64,000 bases of DNA from assembly GCA_963794475.1 (NCBI GenBank), contig CAWCDW010000003.1, positions 992,001 through 1,056,000 of the forward strand, given 5' to 3'. Under the pieces are notes generated by a model. It was not told the origin of the DNA. It worked only from the letters and a program-made list of their open reading frames with translations, and searched no databases. Source of the stretch: GAS188 sp963794475 (GTDB lineage Bacteria; Pseudomonadota; Alphaproteobacteria; Rhizobiales; Beijerinckiaceae). Within the stretch, counting starts at the first letter, position 1. Every line of letters starts with the position of its first letter. Below are positions 62,311 to 64,000 of the stretch, one piece after another. Both the position numbers and the translations under genes were made by a program.

Positions 62311-64000
62311 CAGCTCGCGCCACGAGAACGCGCTCCCTGATCTGCCCCCCGCGCATTGAGCGCCAAGATCGCCAAACCGGCGGGCGTCATGCCTTCGATC
62401 CGGCTCGCCTGGCCCAAGGTTTCGGGGCGAACCTGCGCGAGCTTTTGGCGCAGCTCGTTTGAAAGCCCGGACATGGTGTCGAAACGGAGGCCGTGTGGAA
62501 GCCGCCGCGTTTCCTCCCGTTCAAAGCTGTCAATGTCTTGCTTCTGGCGCTCCAAATAAACCGAATATCGCGCTTCGGTCGCCAGGCGCTCGGCGAGCCT
62601 TTCGTCGATTTCGGCCATTTCCGGCCAGATCCGGCGAAGCGCCGAAAGCTCGATGTTTGGATAGGATAGGAGCTCGAAGGCACTCCTGCGTCCGCCATCC
62701 TGGTTGAGCTTGAGCCCGTAAGCGGCGGCTTTGTTCGGCGTGACCGAAGTTTCGCGGAGCATACGGCGCCATCGATCGAGCTCGCGCATCCGCATCTCGT
62801 GCTGAGCGCGCCGTTGCGGCCGCACGCAACCGAGCTCGGTGGCGAGTGGCGTGAGCCGTTCATCGGCATTGTCCACGCGCAAGCTCAGCCTGTATTCCGA
62901 GCGCGAGGTGAACATACGATAGGGTTCCGTCACGCCCTTGGTCACGAGATCGTCGACCATGACGCCGATGAAGGCCTGACTTCTTGGAATTGAGACCGGC
63001 TCAAAACCGCCTGCCCGGCGGCCCGCGTTAATGCCGGCCAAGACCCCCTGCCCGGCGGCTTCCTCGTATCCGGTGGTCCCATTGATTTGGCCGGCGAGAA
63101 AAAGCCCTTCGACCTTTTTCAGCTCGAGGCTCGGGCGAAGCGCGCGGGGATCGACATAGTCATATTCGATCGCGTAGGCCGGACGGAGCATGCGCGCGGA
63201 TTCGAGGCCCGGAATGGTCGACAGGAACTCCTGTTGAACCTCTTCGGGAAGTGATGACGAGATGCCGTTCGGATAAACGGATGGCGTATTGAGACCCTCA
63301 GGTTCCAGGAAAATCTGATGTCCCTGACGATCGGGGAAACGCACGACTTTATCCTCGATCGACGGGCAATATCGCGGGCCGCGCCCTTCGATATCGCCGG
63401 AAAAGACTGGCGCCCGCCCGAGATTCCTACGAATTACGGAATGGGTTGCCTCGGTCGTATGAGTGATGTGGCAGGCAATCTGCGGGTTCACCGGGCTCGC
63501 CGAATCGACGCAGAACATCTCGGGGGAGATATCGCCGGCCTGGCTTTCAAGGCTTTCGTAGGCGATCGTCCGCCCATCGAGGCGCGGCGGCGTGCCCGTC
63601 TTCAGGCGTCCCAGCGGCAATTCGAGCTTCTTGAATCTCTCGGCAAGCGCGACGGAAGGCGCCTCGCCGATGCGGCCAGCCGAGAGCTTCACCGGCCCGA
63701 TATGGATGATGCCGCGAAGGAAAGTTCCTGTCGTCACGACCACGGCCCCGCAGGCGAGCCGGCGACGGTCGGAGGTCCAGACGGCTTGAACTTTCCCCTC
63801 CACAATATCGAGATCGACGGCTTCCCCCTGCGCTACGCTTAGCCCGTGCACCTCACCCAGCAGGCCCTGAACCGCGTTTCGATAAAGCACCCGGTCGCAT
63901 TGCGCGCGCGGGCCCCTTACGGCTGCGCCTTTACGGCGATTGAGCACCCTGAACTGAATGCCGGCAAGATCGGCAGCGCGCGCCATCACGCCGTCAAATG
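62310..64000 (-). CDS. mnmG: tRNA uridine-5-carboxymethylaminomethyl modification enzyme MnmG (partial)
   Basis: The C-terminal 563 or so residues of MnmG (GidA); the N-terminal FAD fold lies beyond the window. Seen are RAADLAGIQFRVLNRRKGAA, GTFLRGIIHIGPVKLSAGRI, the conserved RPAYAIEYDYVDP, GQINGTTGYEEAAGQGVLAG and FTSRSEYRLSLRVDNADERL. With MnmE it modifies the wobble uridine of several tRNAs. Its stop overlaps the rsmG start by one base. The frame is open to the window edge. Confidence 0.96.
   Translation of the reverse strand, partial: FDGVMARAADLAGIQFRVLNRRKGAAVRGPRAQCDRVLYRNAVQGLLGEVHGLSVAQGEAVDLDIVEGKVQAVWTSDRRRLACGAVVVTTGTFLRGIIHIGPVKLSAGRIGEAPSVALAERFKKLELPLGRLKTGTPPRLDGRTIAYESLESQAGDISPEMFCVDSASPVNPQIACHITHTTEATHSVIRRNLGRAPVFSGDIEGRGPRYCPSIEDKVVRFPDRQGHQIFLEPEGLNTPSVYPNGISSSLPEEVQQEFLSTIPGLESARMLRPAYAIEYDYVDPRALRPSLELKKVEGLFLAGQINGTTGYEEAAGQGVLAGINAGRRAGGFEPVSIPRSQAFIGVMVDDLVTKGVTEPYRMFTSRSEYRLSLRVDNADERLTPLATELGCVRPQRRAQHEMRMRELDRWRRMLRETSVTPNKAAAYGLKLNQDGGRRSAFELLSYPNIELSALRRIWPEMAEIDERLAERLATEARYSVYLERQKQDIDSFEREETRRLPHGLRFDTMSGLSNELRQKLAQVRPETLGQASRIEGMTPAGLAILALNARGADQGARSRGAS

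Overview
The window looks like the chromosome of a high-GC alphaproteobacterium, most likely a member of the Hyphomicrobiales (Rhizobiales). The grounds are the gene order mnmG-rsmG-parA-parB facing leuS-lptE-holA, a heme block in which a mitofilin (Mic60) homologue sits between hemD and hemY, small families such as DUF2093 and DUF2783, and copies of the palindromic intergenic repeat that begins GAGCATGATC in Rhizobiales genomes. The right end (mnmG, parAB and a near-consensus parS) suggests that the replication origin is not far away. I found no tRNA, rRNA, insertion sequence, prophage or CRISPR array.

Layout. 0-9 kb: the end of an HD hydrolase, a tyrosine-phosphatase-like protein, an ECF sigma/anti-sigma pair beside a fasciclin protein, an RraA-type protein, yciB, tam, acs and a SIMPL protein. 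9.1-13.6 kb: a brnT/brnA toxin-antitoxin pair, a DUF1761 membrane protein, and the malonate genes matA (malonyl-CoA decarboxylase) and matB (malonyl-CoA synthetase). In this stretch the sequence carries at least eleven single-base insertions that break otherwise clean frames. 13.8-17.5 kb: a Na+/H+ antiporter with a cyclic-nucleotide-binding-like tail, a UPF0280 protein and a DUF2093 protein. 17.6-26.2 kb: xseA, gltX, nadE, psd, pssA, a phasin-like protein, infA and maf. 26.2-32.3 kb: a P1 peptidase, a universal stress protein, a DUF2783/FAD-monooxygenase/MBL-like cluster and a lipoprotein alpha/beta hydrolase. 32.4-41.0 kb: a same-strand block hemF, hemY, mic60, hemD, hemC, a lipoprotein, gpsA and tsaD.

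41.0-47.4 kb is the most accessory-looking region. It holds an HpcH/HpaI aldolase, a cupin, a RuBisCO-like protein and a sugar-type ABC transporter whose two permeases are fused into one 760-residue chain; a higB/higA pair is inserted between the enzymes and the transporter. The enzymes plausibly break down a carboxylated sugar or sugar acid brought in by the transporter, but no substrate-binding protein or kinase is present here. 47.4-64 kb returns to core genes: recO, era, rnc, lepB, a NYN-domain protein, rpoZ, fadD, a MarR regulator with an in-frame 18-bp tandem repeat, leuS, lptE, holA, parB, parA, rsmG and mnmG (cut by the window edge).

Indels that break frames are confined to 9.6-12.6 kb and 42.9-43.8 kb. 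Every long housekeeping gene is intact. Because the broken genes still read as clean family members once single bases are removed, local sequencing or assembly error is at least as likely as real gene decay.
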